Source: Luteipulveratus mongoliensis (GTDB lineage Bacteria > Actinomycetota > Actinomycetes > Actinomycetales > Dermatophilaceae). Taken from it: 64,000 bases of DNA. The DNA is taken from contig NZ_CP011112.1 of the NCBI RefSeq assembly GCF_001190945.1, positions 5,084,001-5,148,000 on the forward strand, given 5' to 3'. The position numbers and the translations under genes were made by a program. Below, one piece after another: positions 23,906-33,013 of this stretch (within the stretch, counting starts at the first letter, position 1; each line of letters begins with the position of its first letter). The notes under the pieces were generated by a model, which was not told where the DNA came from, did no database searches, and saw only the letters and a program-made list of their open reading frames with translations.

Positions 23906-26725
23906 GTGCGCACGTCTGCAGAGCGCGACTACACGCGGCCGTGGTGGTTCCCCGGCCTCCTCGAACGTGAGGTCCGCGGGACCGACGACGTGCCGGGCTG
24001 GGCCTCGTTCATCGATCGGACGCTGGGTGCGACTGGCCGCCGAGTCGACAGCCGCACCTGGCAGGCACAGCTGCAGGTCTCGCTCAGGCCGCTGGCAGAG
24101 GAGGCCGCGCGCGACATCGACCAGCCGGTGGTCGCGGCCGCGTGCGTGGACCACCTCGACGAGCGCCTCCTGCAGCTGGCCGTGCGCACGTTGGTCACCG
24201 AGATGCACCGCCTCCGTGAGGACGGCCAGCTCGCGGGCGACTCCCCGACCGCGCGGTTCGCCGATTTCGCCAATCAGCTCGCAAACGGTGGTCTGCGTCG
24301 AACGATCCACCAGTACCCGTTGCTGGGTCGCACCCTCGCGACGACGTGTGCAGCAAAGGCGCGTGCCTACCAAGAGTTCTGCGATCGCCTGCAGACCGAC
24401 CTACCCCACATCACTGCTCGCCTGTTCGGCGGTGTGGAACCCGGGCCTCTGACGGACCTGCGTGCCGCCGGCGACGACCACGGGGGTGGGCGCAGCGTCC
24501 TGATCGCGCGGTTCGGCTCTGGGCGTGCCGTCGTCTACAAGCCCCGCCCGCTGCAGATCCTCGACCACTTCAACGAGATCGTGGCCTGGCTGAACGGGCA
24601 CACCGATCTGGCCCTTCGATCTCCCCAGGTCGTCCTCGGCGACGGGTACGGCTGGTGCGAGTTCGTCGACGCGGCGCCCTGCTCCAGCGCCCAGGAGGTC
24701 GCCACGTTCTACCGCCGGCTGGGCGGCCTGCTGGCGATCTTGTACGTCCTCGACGGGACGGACATCCACTTCGAGAACCTGATAGCTGCGGGCGCCCACC
24801 CGTGCGCGGTCGACGTCGAGACGCTGTTCCACCCCACGCCGGCCGGACAGCACGGCCGATGGACCGACCCAGCGGTCCGAGCCCTCGCGCTGTCCGTACG
24901 ACGCACAGCGCTCCTCCCTCAGCTGATCGCCGGTGAATCTGGCGTCTGGGACGTCTCCGGAATGGGTGGGGACGACGAGGTCCAGGCGCCGTACGACGGC
25001 CGGGCCTGGGCGTCCGCCGGCACCGACCTCATGCACCTGGTGCCTGCGCCGGTCATCGCGCCTACGGCCAGCAACCGCCCGTCCCTCGACGGTGAGTTCG
25101 TGGAGCCACGCGACCAGGAGCCCGCCCTGCGCGAAGGTTTCGTGACGGCGTACGACGCCGTCAGGCAACACCGCGAGGAGCTGCTGGCTCTGATCGGGTC
25201 CTGCCGAGAGGACTCGTGCCGCTACGTCGTGCGCATGACGGCTGCCTACACCAGGCTGCTCGAGGACATCCTCCATCCGGGCCTGCTGCGGCGGGCCACG
25301 GATCGCGACCGCTTCCTGGTCGAGGCACTCGAGAACACCCACGACGTGGGAGGTGCGTTGGCCGATGCGGAGCGGGCAGACCTGTGGCGCGGCGACATTC
25401 CGATGTTCGTGACGCGGCCGGGGTCACGGGATCTCGAGGACGCCGTCGGCGGACGGCACACCGGGTTGCTGGCGGAGAGCGCCGAGGACGCGGTCCGTCG
25501 CAAGGTCGCCGGGCTCGGATCGGAGGATCTGGCCGAGCAGCTGTGGATCATCTCGGCGAGCCTGGCCAGCCGGCCCCAGCCGATCCTTCATCGAGCACAA
25601 CCAAGCATCCCGTTCGGTGACCCTGCCGCCGCCCCCGACCCCGAGCGAGCGCTCCGCCTGGCCAGCCGGATCGGGGAGGACCTGATGCGGCGCGCGCACC
25701 GCGACACCACCCGGGCGAACTGGCTCGGGCTGGAGCTGATCGACGAGGTGCACTGGTCGATACGAGCGATGGGCGCTGGCCTCACGTACGGCTATGTCGG
25801 GGTCTCGCTGTTCCTCGCCGAGCTCGGTAGCCGGCTTGACCGGCAGGACTTCCTGGACACCGCCGCCGCGGCGATGACTCCGATCGACCGAGTACTCGGC
25901 GCCATCGCCCGCGACAGGGCGACGCTGCAGACCGTGGGATGTGGTCTGCACGGGCTCGGGGGTATCGCGTATGGCCTGGCTCGCCTGTCGACCCTGCTCG
26001 ACGACTCAGACCTTCGGCGCAGTGCTCTGAACGCAGTCCAGCTGATCGAGCCGTCCATCACCGATACGAAGCAGCTGCTCGCTGATGGTGCGGCCGGAGG
26101 ACTGGCCGCTGTGCTGGCCGTAGGCGATGCGGGCCTGCCCGTGGACCCACAGCTCGTGGCCGCGCTGGTCGACACCGCTCGCAACCCTCCCGCGCACCGG
26201 GTCCCGGCCGGCTTCCTGTCCGGTCAGGACGGCATCGACTGGGCCCTCGCTCGGGCCGGGATGCCGTCCACTGATCGGCTCACCGCGACTGCCGACGGCG
26301 TCGAGCGCGCACCCAGCGACGACACGGGCTGGTGCGAAGGATTCGGAGGAATCACCATCGCAGACCTGGCGTATGGCGGACCGTCAACGACCGACCGATA
26401 CATGAACCTGATGGAGACCTGCGCGCTGCAGCCGGACGTGAGCCTGTGCCACGGCGAGCTCGGTGCGATAGACCTCCTCATCACTCTTTCGGAGGGCGAT
26501 GATGGGCGCGCTACTGCCGCTTTGGAACGCCGGTCCGACGCAATCTTGCGGCGGTTGGAGAATGACGAAACGACGGTGTTCGGCACTCCGACCGGGGTAG
26601 ACTCCCAGAGTCTGCTATCAGGTCAGGCCGGGGTGGGATATGGGTTGCTACGACTCGCTTTTCAGGGGCATTGTCCGTCTCTTATGAGCCTTGAGTCGAG
26701 CCCACATTCAACGACCGACCGGTAG
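23906..26725 (+). CDS. lanM: Class II lanthipeptide synthetase (LanM)
   Basis: About 939 aa from the GTG at 23906; the frame is open further up to 23786 but family similarity begins near here. The dehydratase half (DUF4135) has the kinase-like lysine in VVYKPRPLQILDHFNEI and the catalytic segment DGTDIHFENLIAAG with VDVETLF. The LanC-like cyclase half has TYGYVGVSLFLAELG, GLHGLGGIAYGLARL, and zinc ligands in GWCEGFGG (Cys) and LCHGELG (Cys-His). Both halves look functional: Ser/Thr phosphorylation and elimination, then Cys addition. It is divergent from precursors A1-A3 and 26 bases before the 63-aa peptide. Either set could be its substrate. Confidence 0.92.
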   Translation: MRTSAERDYTRPWWFPGLLEREVRGTDDVPGWASFIDRTLGATGRRVDSRTWQAQLQVSLRPLAEEAARDIDQPVVAAACVDHLDERLLQLAVRTLVTEMHRLREDGQLAGDSPTARFADFANQLANGGLRRTIHQYPLLGRTLATTCAAKARAYQEFCDRLQTDLPHITARLFGGVEPGPLTDLRAAGDDHGGGRSVLIARFGSGRAVVYKPRPLQILDHFNEIVAWLNGHTDLALRSPQVVLGDGYGWCEFVDAAPCSSAQEVATFYRRLGGLLAILYVLDGTDIHFENLIAAGAHPCAVDVETLFHPTPAGQHGRWTDPAVRALALSVRRTALLPQLIAGESGVWDVSGMGGDDEVQAPYDGRAWASAGTDLMHLVPAPVIAPTASNRPSLDGEFVEPRDQEPALREGFVTAYDAVRQHREELLALIGSCREDSCRYVVRMTAAYTRLLEDILHPGLLRRATDRDRFLVEALENTHDVGGALADAERADLWRGDIPMFVTRPGSRDLEDAVGGRHTGLLAESAEDAVRRKVAGLGSEDLAEQLWIISASLASRPQPILHRAQPSIPFGDPAAAPDPERALRLASRIGEDLMRRAHRDTTRANWLGLELIDEVHWSIRAMGAGLTYGYVGVSLFLAELGSRLDRQDFLDTAAAAMTPIDRVLGAIARDRATLQTVGCGLHGLGGIAYGLARLSTLLDDSDLRRSALNAVQLIEPSITDTKQLLADGAAGGLAAVLAVGDAGLPVDPQLVAALVDTARNPPAHRVPAGFLSGQDGIDWALARAGMPSTDRLTATADGVERAPSDDTGWCEGFGGITIADLAYGGPSTTDRYMNLMETCALQPDVSLCHGELGAIDLLITLSEGDDGRATAALERRSDAILRRLENDETTVFGTPTGVDSQSLLSGQAGVGYGLLRLAFQGHCPSLMSLESSPHSTTDR

Positions 26726-26751
26726 CGCATTCGCCTCACGAAGGAGCAGTC

Positions 26752-26943
26752 ATGGATTCACGGTCGACCCAGCCCGTACCAGACCCGGTCGGCGGCCTGC
26801 CCAGCCCGCGCGCACTGTCTTCTTCCACGATCGGGGCGCGAGCACGGGCTCTCGCCGACCAGCCCATCGAGTTCGGCTACACCACGTCTGATGGCGGCAT
26901 CTTCACGATCTCACCGGGCGGCCCCTTCACGGACCCGACGTAG
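26752..26943 (+). CDS. Ser/Thr-rich 63-aa peptide, candidate second RiPP precursor
   Basis: ATG with AAGGAG seven bases upstream, 26 bases after lanM and three bases before the regulator. Residues 1-40 are Pro/Ser/Arg-rich and leader-like. The C-terminus, EFGYTTSDGG then IFTISPGGPFTDPT, is Gly/Thr-rich with no Cys anywhere. If LanM acts on it the product would be dehydrated but could not form lanthionine by itself. It shares no clear similarity with A1-A3. Alternatively it is a small regulatory or immunity peptide. Confidence 0.7.
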   Translation: MDSRSTQPVPDPVGGLPSPRALSSSTIGARARALADQPIEFGYTTSDGGIFTISPGGPFTDPT

Positions 26944-26946
26944 GCA

Positions 26947-29883
26947 TTGAGCCCAGTCGATAGAGCGGGCCGTCCGCAGGCACGGCCCGCTCTCATCGGT
27001 CGAGCCGCACAGACCGCCGACCTCTCGGAAGCCCTGTCGAGCGCGATCGCGGGTCGCGGGGCAGCTCGGTTCATATCGGGCGAGGCGGGCGTCGGGAAAA
27101 CACGGCTCGCCGAGGCTGTCCTTGACGAGGCTGAGAGTCGTGGAATGCGGTGCCTGCGCGGCCGGGCGGCGACGTCGGGTCCCACCGCTCCCTTTCGACC
27201 CTTTTGCGAGGCCGTGTGGTCCTGGTCGCGGGTGGAGCCAATTCCCCCCCGAGAAACATTCGGCCCGTTCGGCCCATTGCTGGGAAGAATCATTCCTGAA
27301 TGGGCCGACAATGTGTCCGCAGAATCCAGCCCGACGCTCTTTCTCGCCGAAGGAGTCCTCCGCCTCCTTCAGTACATCGCCGGAGAGCACGGTGCGCTGC
27401 TCTTCCTCGACGACCTGCACGAGAGCGACTCCGAGTCGCTCGACCTGCTCGAGTACCTCATCGACCACATCGAGGCCGTTCCCGTCGTCGTGATCGGCGC
27501 CTTTCGCTCAGGGGCGACCAGCATGGGCGCGCTGCTGCAGCGCGCCTCGCGGTCGTCCGTGCAGACCCTGGAGCTCGACAGGCTCTCCAAGGCCGAGACC
27601 GTCCAGCTCGTCCACGCGTCGCTCGACCCTGGCCAGGTGGTGCCACGCGAGGGGTTGGAGCAGCTGTGGCACGACAGCGCCGGCGTCCCGTTCGTCATCG
27701 AGCAGCTGCTGCACGACGGGCTCCGACGCGGCTGGTCGACCCCACGGACGGGTTCCGCACACTCGTCCGCGCCTGTGGCGAGGCCGGCGGCGATGACCGG
27801 CGCGGTTCTGGAACGCATCGAGCAGCTCGGGGCCGAGGGATCCCGAATGGTCCGGTCCGCTGCGATCCTCGGTGACCGCTTCCCGGCCGCGCTGATCCTT
27901 CAGATCTGCGAACTCAGCGGAGACCACGGACGCGAGCTGCTGGCGGCAGCTCAGTCGGCCCAGATCATCGCGGTCGAGGACGGAGCCGGTGACCCCTGGT
28001 ACACCTTCGGCCACCCTCTGATCGGAGACGTGCTCCGCGGCAGTCTCACAGGCACCGAGCGTGACCTCCTCACCCGACGGGCCGTGGCTGCCATCGAGTC
28101 GACAGCATCATCGGACGACTACTTGAGCGTCGTGCTGGCTCGCATGCGGCGATCCATCGGTGACCTCGTCGGTGCGAGTGAGCTGTTCGCGGAGGCCGGC
28201 CGGCGGGCGCTCGCCCTCGGCGCACCGTCATCCGCAGCGAGCCTTCTCGAAGAAGCCCACGAACTCGTCCTGAGCGCGCCAGCAGGGACGCCGGGTCTCG
28301 TGGACGTCCGTGCTGACCTGCTGACGGTCCTGCCCGAGATCGGTCGCTTCGACCTGGGCCTCGAGCTGGCCGCCGAGCTCCACCAGCACGACGTCGACCG
28401 TCCCGTCCCCGATCATGTCGACCTGCATGCGCGCGCCGCTCGGCTCGCGCATGCCGCGGGACAGCTCGACACTGCCTGGCAGCACGTACGCGCCGCGCGA
28501 GCGCTTCTTCATGACACGTCGTCGGCAGAGGTCTCGGCTCCCGTCGATGTCGTCGAGGCCCGTCTGGTCCTGACCGGAACCCACACCGCTCGCCTCGAGG
28601 TCGCTGCTGCCCTGGCGCAGCGTGCGGCCTCCGTCGCTGACCAGCTCCCCAACGCGATTGTGGCGTGCGAGGCGTGGCAGCTCCTCGGTGTCATCGCGCG
28701 AGTGCACGACCTGGACCAGTCCCGCGCCCACCTGCGGCGAGCATCCGCCCTGGCGCAAGAGCGTCGGCTGCCCATGGTGCGCGCCTACTCCGAGGTGGTC
28801 CTGGCTGGAACTGACTGCCTCGACCTGGGCTCGACCCACGCGCTGGAGCGAGCGCACCGCGAGGCGCAGAGCGTCGGTGCGGTCTACGCCTCCTACGAAG
28901 CACAATCGCTCCTCGCCATGCAGGCCGCGCTGCATGGTCGCCACGTCGAGGCTGAAGAGATGGCGGCCTCTGTGGTCGAGACCGCCATCAGACTCCACAT
29001 CGACGGTGCCGCGACCTACGGGATGCTGGCCCACGCCGTGTCCTTCGCCCATCGCGGTCAGCGATCGCAGATGGAGGAGGTCTTGCTGCGCCTGTCTCGT
29101 TGGCCGGTCCGATCCTCGTACGAGCTGCCGTTGAGCTCGGGCCTGGCGCGCGCGTTCTGCTCGCTCCTGGAGGAGAAGCCGGAGGAAGCGCGAGAGGAGC
29201 TCCGGCGCGCCACCTCGGACGACTCGATGAGCCTCGCGGCCGCGTCCGGCAGCGGGCGCGATGGCCTGGCGCTTCTGCTCGAGGTGTTGAACGAGAGAGC
29301 AGGTTGGCCGGAGTTTCATTGGGCCGCCGCGCGGCAGTCCGGGCAGGTGCGCTGGACCGCTCAGTTCTTCCACTTCGCTCATGCCGTTCTGCTGGGCCGA
29401 GACGGCGACACGGACGAAGCCGAGCAAGCGGCCGCCCGGGCCGAGGTCGCCGCTGAGATCTACCCCGTCGCACGCCACCTCGCGTGGCGGCTTGTCGCTA
29501 CCGATGCGCACCGCCATGGGTGGGCTGATCCCGTCGGGCCCGTCCGGGCAGCGGAGGCGTACTTCCATTCTCTGGGGCTCATCACCATCGCGAGCGCCTG
29601 TCGCCGGCTGCTGCGAGACCTGGGCGCACCGGTGCCGCAGCATAGGGAGGGCTATGAGCGAGTGCCCGAGTCATTGCGCCAGCTGGGTGTCACGGTGCGC
29701 GAGCACGAAGTCTGCGGTCTGCTGCTGCAGCGCTTGTCCAACCGCGAGATCTCCGAGCGGTTGCACATCTCACCGCGGACCGTCGAGAAGCACATCGGCA
29801 ATCTGCTCACCAAGACGGCAACGACCAACCGCAGCTCCCTGATCGCGCGCGTCCTCGAGCTGGGGTCCGGCGGTCAGGACTGA
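26947..29883 (+). CDS. Large LuxR-type (LAL) ATP-binding transcriptional regulator
   Basis: 978 aa, TTG start three bases after the peptide stop. The N-terminal AAA_16/STAND ATPase has ALIGRAAQTADLSEAL, Walker A SGEAGVGKTRL and Walker B LLFLDDLHESDSE. A long helical, TPR-like middle section follows. The C-terminal LuxR helix-turn-helix is LTVREHEVCGLLLQRL(S), then ISERLHISPRTVEKHIGNLL. LAL proteins are typical pathway activators in actinobacterial gene clusters, so this is the likely regulator of the RiPP locus. The start is uncertain because a 12-bp hairpin lies within codons 6-16 and no better start follows before the conserved domain. Confidence 0.9.
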   Translation: MSPVDRAGRPQARPALIGRAAQTADLSEALSSAIAGRGAARFISGEAGVGKTRLAEAVLDEAESRGMRCLRGRAATSGPTAPFRPFCEAVWSWSRVEPIPPRETFGPFGPLLGRIIPEWADNVSAESSPTLFLAEGVLRLLQYIAGEHGALLFLDDLHESDSESLDLLEYLIDHIEAVPVVVIGAFRSGATSMGALLQRASRSSVQTLELDRLSKAETVQLVHASLDPGQVVPREGLEQLWHDSAGVPFVIEQLLHDGLRRGWSTPRTGSAHSSAPVARPAAMTGAVLERIEQLGAEGSRMVRSAAILGDRFPAALILQICELSGDHGRELLAAAQSAQIIAVEDGAGDPWYTFGHPLIGDVLRGSLTGTERDLLTRRAVAAIESTASSDDYLSVVLARMRRSIGDLVGASELFAEAGRRALALGAPSSAASLLEEAHELVLSAPAGTPGLVDVRADLLTVLPEIGRFDLGLELAAELHQHDVDRPVPDHVDLHARAARLAHAAGQLDTAWQHVRAARALLHDTSSAEVSAPVDVVEARLVLTGTHTARLEVAAALAQRAASVADQLPNAIVACEAWQLLGVIARVHDLDQSRAHLRRASALAQERRLPMVRAYSEVVLAGTDCLDLGSTHALERAHREAQSVGAVYASYEAQSLLAMQAALHGRHVEAEEMAASVVETAIRLHIDGAATYGMLAHAVSFAHRGQRSQMEEVLLRLSRWPVRSSYELPLSSGLARAFCSLLEEKPEEAREELRRATSDDSMSLAAASGSGRDGLALLLEVLNERAGWPEFHWAAARQSGQVRWTAQFFHFAHAVLLGRDGDTDEAEQAAARAEVAAEIYPVARHLAWRLVATDAHRHGWADPVGPVRAAEAYFHSLGLITIASACRRLLRDLGAPVPQHREGYERVPESLRQLGVTVREHEVCGLLLQRLSNREISERLHISPRTVEKHIGNLLTKTATTNRSSLIARVLELGSGGQD
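26962..26993 (+). terminator. Perfect 12-bp stem at the 5' end of the LAL gene
   Basis: AGAGCGGGCCGT (26962-26973) and ACGGCCCGCTCT (26982-26993) are exact complements around an 8-base loop. The hairpin begins 19 bases after the 63-aa peptide stop. It has no T-run. It may end part of the lanM transcripts or hold back translation or transcription of the regulator whose reading frame it overlaps. Confidence 0.65.
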
Positions 29884-30363
29884 CTACCGGCGTTCCCGGA
29901 AGAAGTCGGTCAGCAACGCCGCGCACTCCTGCCCGCGGATGCCGCCGACGACCTCGATCCAGTGCGGCGCGCGCTGCTCGCGGGCCACATCCCAGACGCT
30001 GCCGCACGCACCGGCCTTGGCATCCCAAGCGCCGAGCACGATCCGCTCGATCCGCGCCTGTAGCGCTGCGCCCGCGCACATCGGACACGGTTCGAGCGTC
30101 ACCACCAGCGTGCAGTCGTCCAGCCGCCAACCGCCGCGCGACTCGGCGGCATCGCGCAACGCCACGACCTCGGCGTGCGCCAACGGGTCGCCGTCAGCCG
30201 TACGCCGGTTGCGCCCCTGACCGATCACCTCACCCGCCGCGTCGACCACGACGGCACCCACGGGTACGTCTCCTGCCGCACCGGCCTCGCCGGCCAGCGC
30301 GAGAGCGGAAGCCATCCACGCGTCGTATGACGCATGCACGGCAGGTGGTCGCAGCTCACTCAC
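29884..30363 (-). CDS. tadA: tRNA adenosine-34 deaminase (TadA)
   Basis: 159 aa from GTG 30363. Zinc-deaminase motifs are [10 protein letters not shown] (His and catalytic Glu) and [10 protein letters not shown] (two Cys). [20 protein letters not shown] is the usual substrate-pocket segment. The enzyme converts A34 to inosine in tRNA-Arg(ACG), and exactly such a tRNA is encoded at 46676 in this window. The longer upstream frame overlaps upp and is rejected. tadA and upp are divergent and only 16 bases apart. It converges end-to-end with the LAL gene. Confidence 0.93.
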   Translation of the reverse strand: MSELRPPAVHASYDAWMASALALAGEAGAAGDVPVGAVVVDAAGEVIGQGRNRRTADGDPLAHAEVVALRDAAESRGGWRLDDCTLVVTLEPCPMCAGAALQARIERIVLGAWDAKAGACGSVWDVAREQRAPHWIEVVGGIRGQECAALLTDFFRERR

Positions 30364-30379
30364 AGCTAGAGTCTCGCGT

Positions 30380-31021
30380 ATGCGCGTCATCGTCGCGGAC
30401 CACCCGCTCATCGCCCACAAGCTGACGTACCTGCGCGCCAAGGACACGGACTCCCCCACGTTCAGGCGCCTGGCCGAAGAGCTGATGACGCTGCTCGCCT
30501 ACGAGGCGACCCGTGAGGTGCGCACCGAGCCGTTCGACATCGTCACGCCGGTCGCCCCGACCACGGGCATCAAGCTCGCCAACCCCAAGCCGCTCATCGT
30601 GCCGATCCTGCGTGCTGGGCTCGGCATGCTCGAGGGGATGGTGCGGCTGCTGCCTTCGGCTGAGGTGGGTTTCCTCGGGATGGCACGCAACGAGGAGACG
30701 CTCGAAGCGGTGACCTACGCCAACCGGCTGCCCGACGACCTGTCCGGGCGTCAGTGCTACGTCATCGACCCGATGCTCGCGACCGGCGGCACGCTCGCGA
30801 TGTCGATCCAGTACCTCATCGACCGTGGCGCCGATGACATCACTGCGGTCACCCTGCTGTCCGCGCCCGAGGGCATCGAGGCGCTCGACAAGGCGGTCGG
30901 TCACCTCGACGTCCCGGTCACGCTCGTCACTGGCGCGGTCGACGAGCGGCTCAACGAGCACGGCTACATCGTCCCCGGACTCGGCGACGCCGGCGACCGC
31001 CTCTACGGCGTCGCCCAGTAG
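30380..31021 (+). CDS. upp: Uracil phosphoribosyltransferase
   Basis: 213 aa, full family length. Signatures include [35 protein letters not shown] and the PRPP-binding [17 protein letters not shown], with a C-terminal [13 protein letters not shown] that closes on uracil. It makes UMP from uracil and PRPP in pyrimidine salvage. TAGAGT (30367-30372) lies seven bases before ATG with no ribosome site, so translation is probably leaderless. It is followed by repeat copy 1. Confidence 0.97.
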   Translation: MRVIVADHPLIAHKLTYLRAKDTDSPTFRRLAEELMTLLAYEATREVRTEPFDIVTPVAPTTGIKLANPKPLIVPILRAGLGMLEGMVRLLPSAEVGFLGMARNEETLEAVTYANRLPDDLSGRQCYVIDPMLATGGTLAMSIQYLIDRGADDITAVTLLSAPEGIEALDKAVGHLDVPVTLVTGAVDERLNEHGYIVPGLGDAGDRLYGVAQ

Positions 31022-31028
31022 CCCACCG

Positions 31029-31143
31029 CTGGTCGAGTAGGCGAGGAACGAGCCGTATCGAGACCAGAGCCCGTATCGAGACCAGGTGCCCGCGTGTACC
31101 GGGTCTCGATACGCCTCCGCTAGCGCTCCGGCTACTCGACCAG
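31029..31143. repeat. Nested palindromic repeat, copy 1
   Basis: The outer arms are CTGGTCGAGTAG and CTACTCGACCAG; the inner arms are CGTATCGAGACC (present twice on the left) and GGTCTCGATACG. It lies between convergent upp and an MFS gene, and its CTGGTCGAGTAG read on the minus strand supplies the last codons and stop (Leu-Val-Glu-stop) of the MFS gene. This copy is longer because the inner left arm is duplicated. Confidence 0.85.
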
Positions 31144-32379
31144 CGAGTCCTCTTTGGCTGCAATGGAACTCACGCGTCCGAGGTTGCGCACGCTCGGCAC
31201 CAGCAAGGTGCCGAGCGCGATCACGAGGTAGGCCACACCGGTCACCGCCAGCACAGTGCGGGGGTCGGCCGCGGCGGCCAGCCAGCCGAAGACCGTGGCG
31301 CCGACCGGCATCGCGATGAACGAGCCGAGCATGTCGTAGGACCACACGCGAGACTGGGCGTGCTCCGGCACGTTCTCCATCATCGCGACGCTCCAACCCG
31401 TCCCGAACACCTCCATCCCCATGCCCGCGACCAAAGCGATCGGCACGAGTACAAGAGTCGCGGGCTGCACTCCCAGCACGAAGATCGGCGCTGCCATCAG
31501 GGCGACTCCGATCATCCCGGACCGCAATGGACGTCGCAGGTGCGTCCGCATCAGCACGAACGTGGTGAGCACGGCGCCGGCTGCCTGGGCGGAGACGACC
31601 AGGCTCCAACCCCGCACGCCCAGGTCCGGATTGGTCTTGGCGATGTAGGGACCGAGCACCCCCCACGCACCCATCTGCATCGCGTTGAGGGCGCCGAACG
31701 CCACGACGATCACCCACAACCAGGTCCGCGACGCGAACTCGTGCCACCCCTCTCGCAGGTCGGCCACCATCGAGCTCGTACGCCGGACCGCGGCCGGCAG
31801 AGCGATTCGGGCCAAGGCCACGATCGCGATGACATAGGTGGCCGAGTCGACTGCGAGCGCCCAGCCGGCACCCGGCCCGGCCACGACGATTCCCGCGATG
31901 ACCGGACCCAGGAGCTGGGTGCCGTAGCGCGAGAAGGACATCAACGCATTGGCCTGCTGCAGGAGCCGCGGCTCGACGAGCTGTGACACCAGTCCTTGCA
32001 TCGACGGCATGGTGAACGCCGAGACAGCACCGTTGATGCACTCGATGACCAGGATCATCGGGATGGTCGCCTGACCGCTGATGATCAGCCATGCGACAAA
32101 GCCCTGCGTGAGCGCGGTCAGCCCGTGTGACATCTGGATCACCAGCCGTCGCGGCATCCGGTCGGAGATGACTCCGCCGATCAGCAGGAACACGACAAGG
32201 GCGATAGTCCGACCTGTCATGACCATGGCCAGCGCGCTGGCCTTCTTGTCGACGTGCAGCACCGCGAAGGCCAGTGCGATGGGCGCCATCGACGTGCCGA
32301 CCAGCGACGTAGACCGCGCGACGAAGAACCAGCGAAAGCGCTTGTCCTGCAAGGCTTCCCATGACGTGGTGATGTTCAC
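31132..32379 (-). CDS. MFS transporter (MFS_3/enterobactin-exporter-like)
   Basis: 415 aa with about 12 hydrophobic spans, GTG start overlapping the ArsR-type regulator's stop by four bases (GTGA). Loop 2-3 carries the MFS motif GGVISDRMPRRLVIQMSHG, and FTMPSMQGLVSQLVEPRLLQ is characteristic of MFS_3 exporters. It is co-transcribed with, and probably controlled by, the upstream ArsR-type regulator, as in drug or siderophore efflux. The last residues (LVE) and stop come from repeat copy 1. Confidence 0.9.
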   Translation of the reverse strand: MNITTSWEALQDKRFRWFFVARSTSLVGTSMAPIALAFAVLHVDKKASALAMVMTGRTIALVVFLLIGGVISDRMPRRLVIQMSHGLTALTQGFVAWLIISGQATIPMILVIECINGAVSAFTMPSMQGLVSQLVEPRLLQQANALMSFSRYGTQLLGPVIAGIVVAGPGAGWALAVDSATYVIAIVALARIALPAAVRRTSSMVADLREGWHEFASRTWLWVIVVAFGALNAMQMGAWGVLGPYIAKTNPDLGVRGWSLVVSAQAAGAVLTTFVLMRTHLRRPLRSGMIGVALMAAPIFVLGVQPATLVLVPIALVAGMGMEVFGTGWSVAMMENVPEHAQSRVWSYDMLGSFIAMPVGATVFGWLAAAADPRTVLAVTGVAYLVIALGTLLVPSVRNLGRVSSIAAKEDSLVE

Positions 32380-32933
32380 CGAGAGCCCTCGCGACCGTCG
32401 TACATCTCGAACAGGAACGTCTGCATGTTGACCTTGATGGTGTCGCCGGTACGTGGCGGCTTGGCCTTCTGGTGGATCAGGGCACTTGCCTCATGGACCA
32501 GCTCGGTGACCTGCGCCCAGACGTCTGGCGTCACCCACAGCTCGGCGTCGGTGATGTTGCCTTTGCCGCCGGGCTTGCGGGCGGCTATGCGCCGACGCAG
32601 CTCTTGGCTGAAGGCCTCGATCTGCAGCCGCCAGCCCTCGGGGTCTGGGGTCGTACGCTTGCCGGCCCGTCGGGCGACCTGCTCGGCCTCGCTGGCGTAG
32701 GCGTACTTCTTGGCCACGCCGCCGCGGACCTTCTCCGTGCCGACCTCCTTCAGGTGGCCGGACTTGGCCAGCACCCGCACGTGATAGCTCGCGTTGGCCT
32801 GCGTGATGTCGAGCTCGCGGGCGATCTCGGCCGCGCTCATCTCGGCACCGGTCAGCAGCGACAGCATCTGCAGGCGTACCGGATGCGCCACGGCCCGCAA
32901 CGCCGACGTCTGCTCGTCGTCTCCCAAAGACAT
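32376..32933 (-). CDS. ArsR-type (HTH_20) transcriptional regulator
   Basis: 185 aa. The N-terminal winged helix is SALRAVAHPVRLQMLSLLTG with recognition region MSAAEIARELDITQANASYH, then VRVLAKSGHLKEVGTEKVR. The C-terminal ~100 residues are helical and Lys/Arg-rich. On the minus strand a promoter TTGACG-17-CAGACT precedes ATG by only seven bases with no ribosome site, so it looks leaderless. A 16-bp palindrome (CCAAA-N6-TTTGG) spans the start codon, a likely autoregulatory operator. It is translationally coupled to the MFS gene. Confidence 0.88.
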   Translation of the reverse strand: MSLGDDEQTSALRAVAHPVRLQMLSLLTGAEMSAAEIARELDITQANASYHVRVLAKSGHLKEVGTEKVRGGVAKKYAYASEAEQVARRAGKRTTPDPEGWRLQIEAFSQELRRRIAARKPGGKGNITDAELWVTPDVWAQVTELVHEASALIHQKAKPPRTGDTIKVNMQTFLFEMYDGREGSR

Positions 32934-32970
32934 GTTTGGCAGTCTGCCCGAGCAGCCCTCGACCGTCAAG
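32924..32970 (-). promoter_or_regulatory. Leaderless promoter and start-codon operator of the ArsR-type gene
   Basis: On the minus strand -35 TTGACG and -10 CAGACT are separated by 17 bases, and ATG follows the -10 by seven bases. CCAAA (32924-32928) and TTTGG (32935-32939) flank six bases that contain the start codon. A further CCAAAG lies just upstream of the -35. Binding there would block both initiation and early elongation. Confidence 0.6.
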
Positions 32971-33013
32971 CACTTCTTTGGATGTGGCTGGGCTCCGCGT
33001 TGGGCATCCGCCC

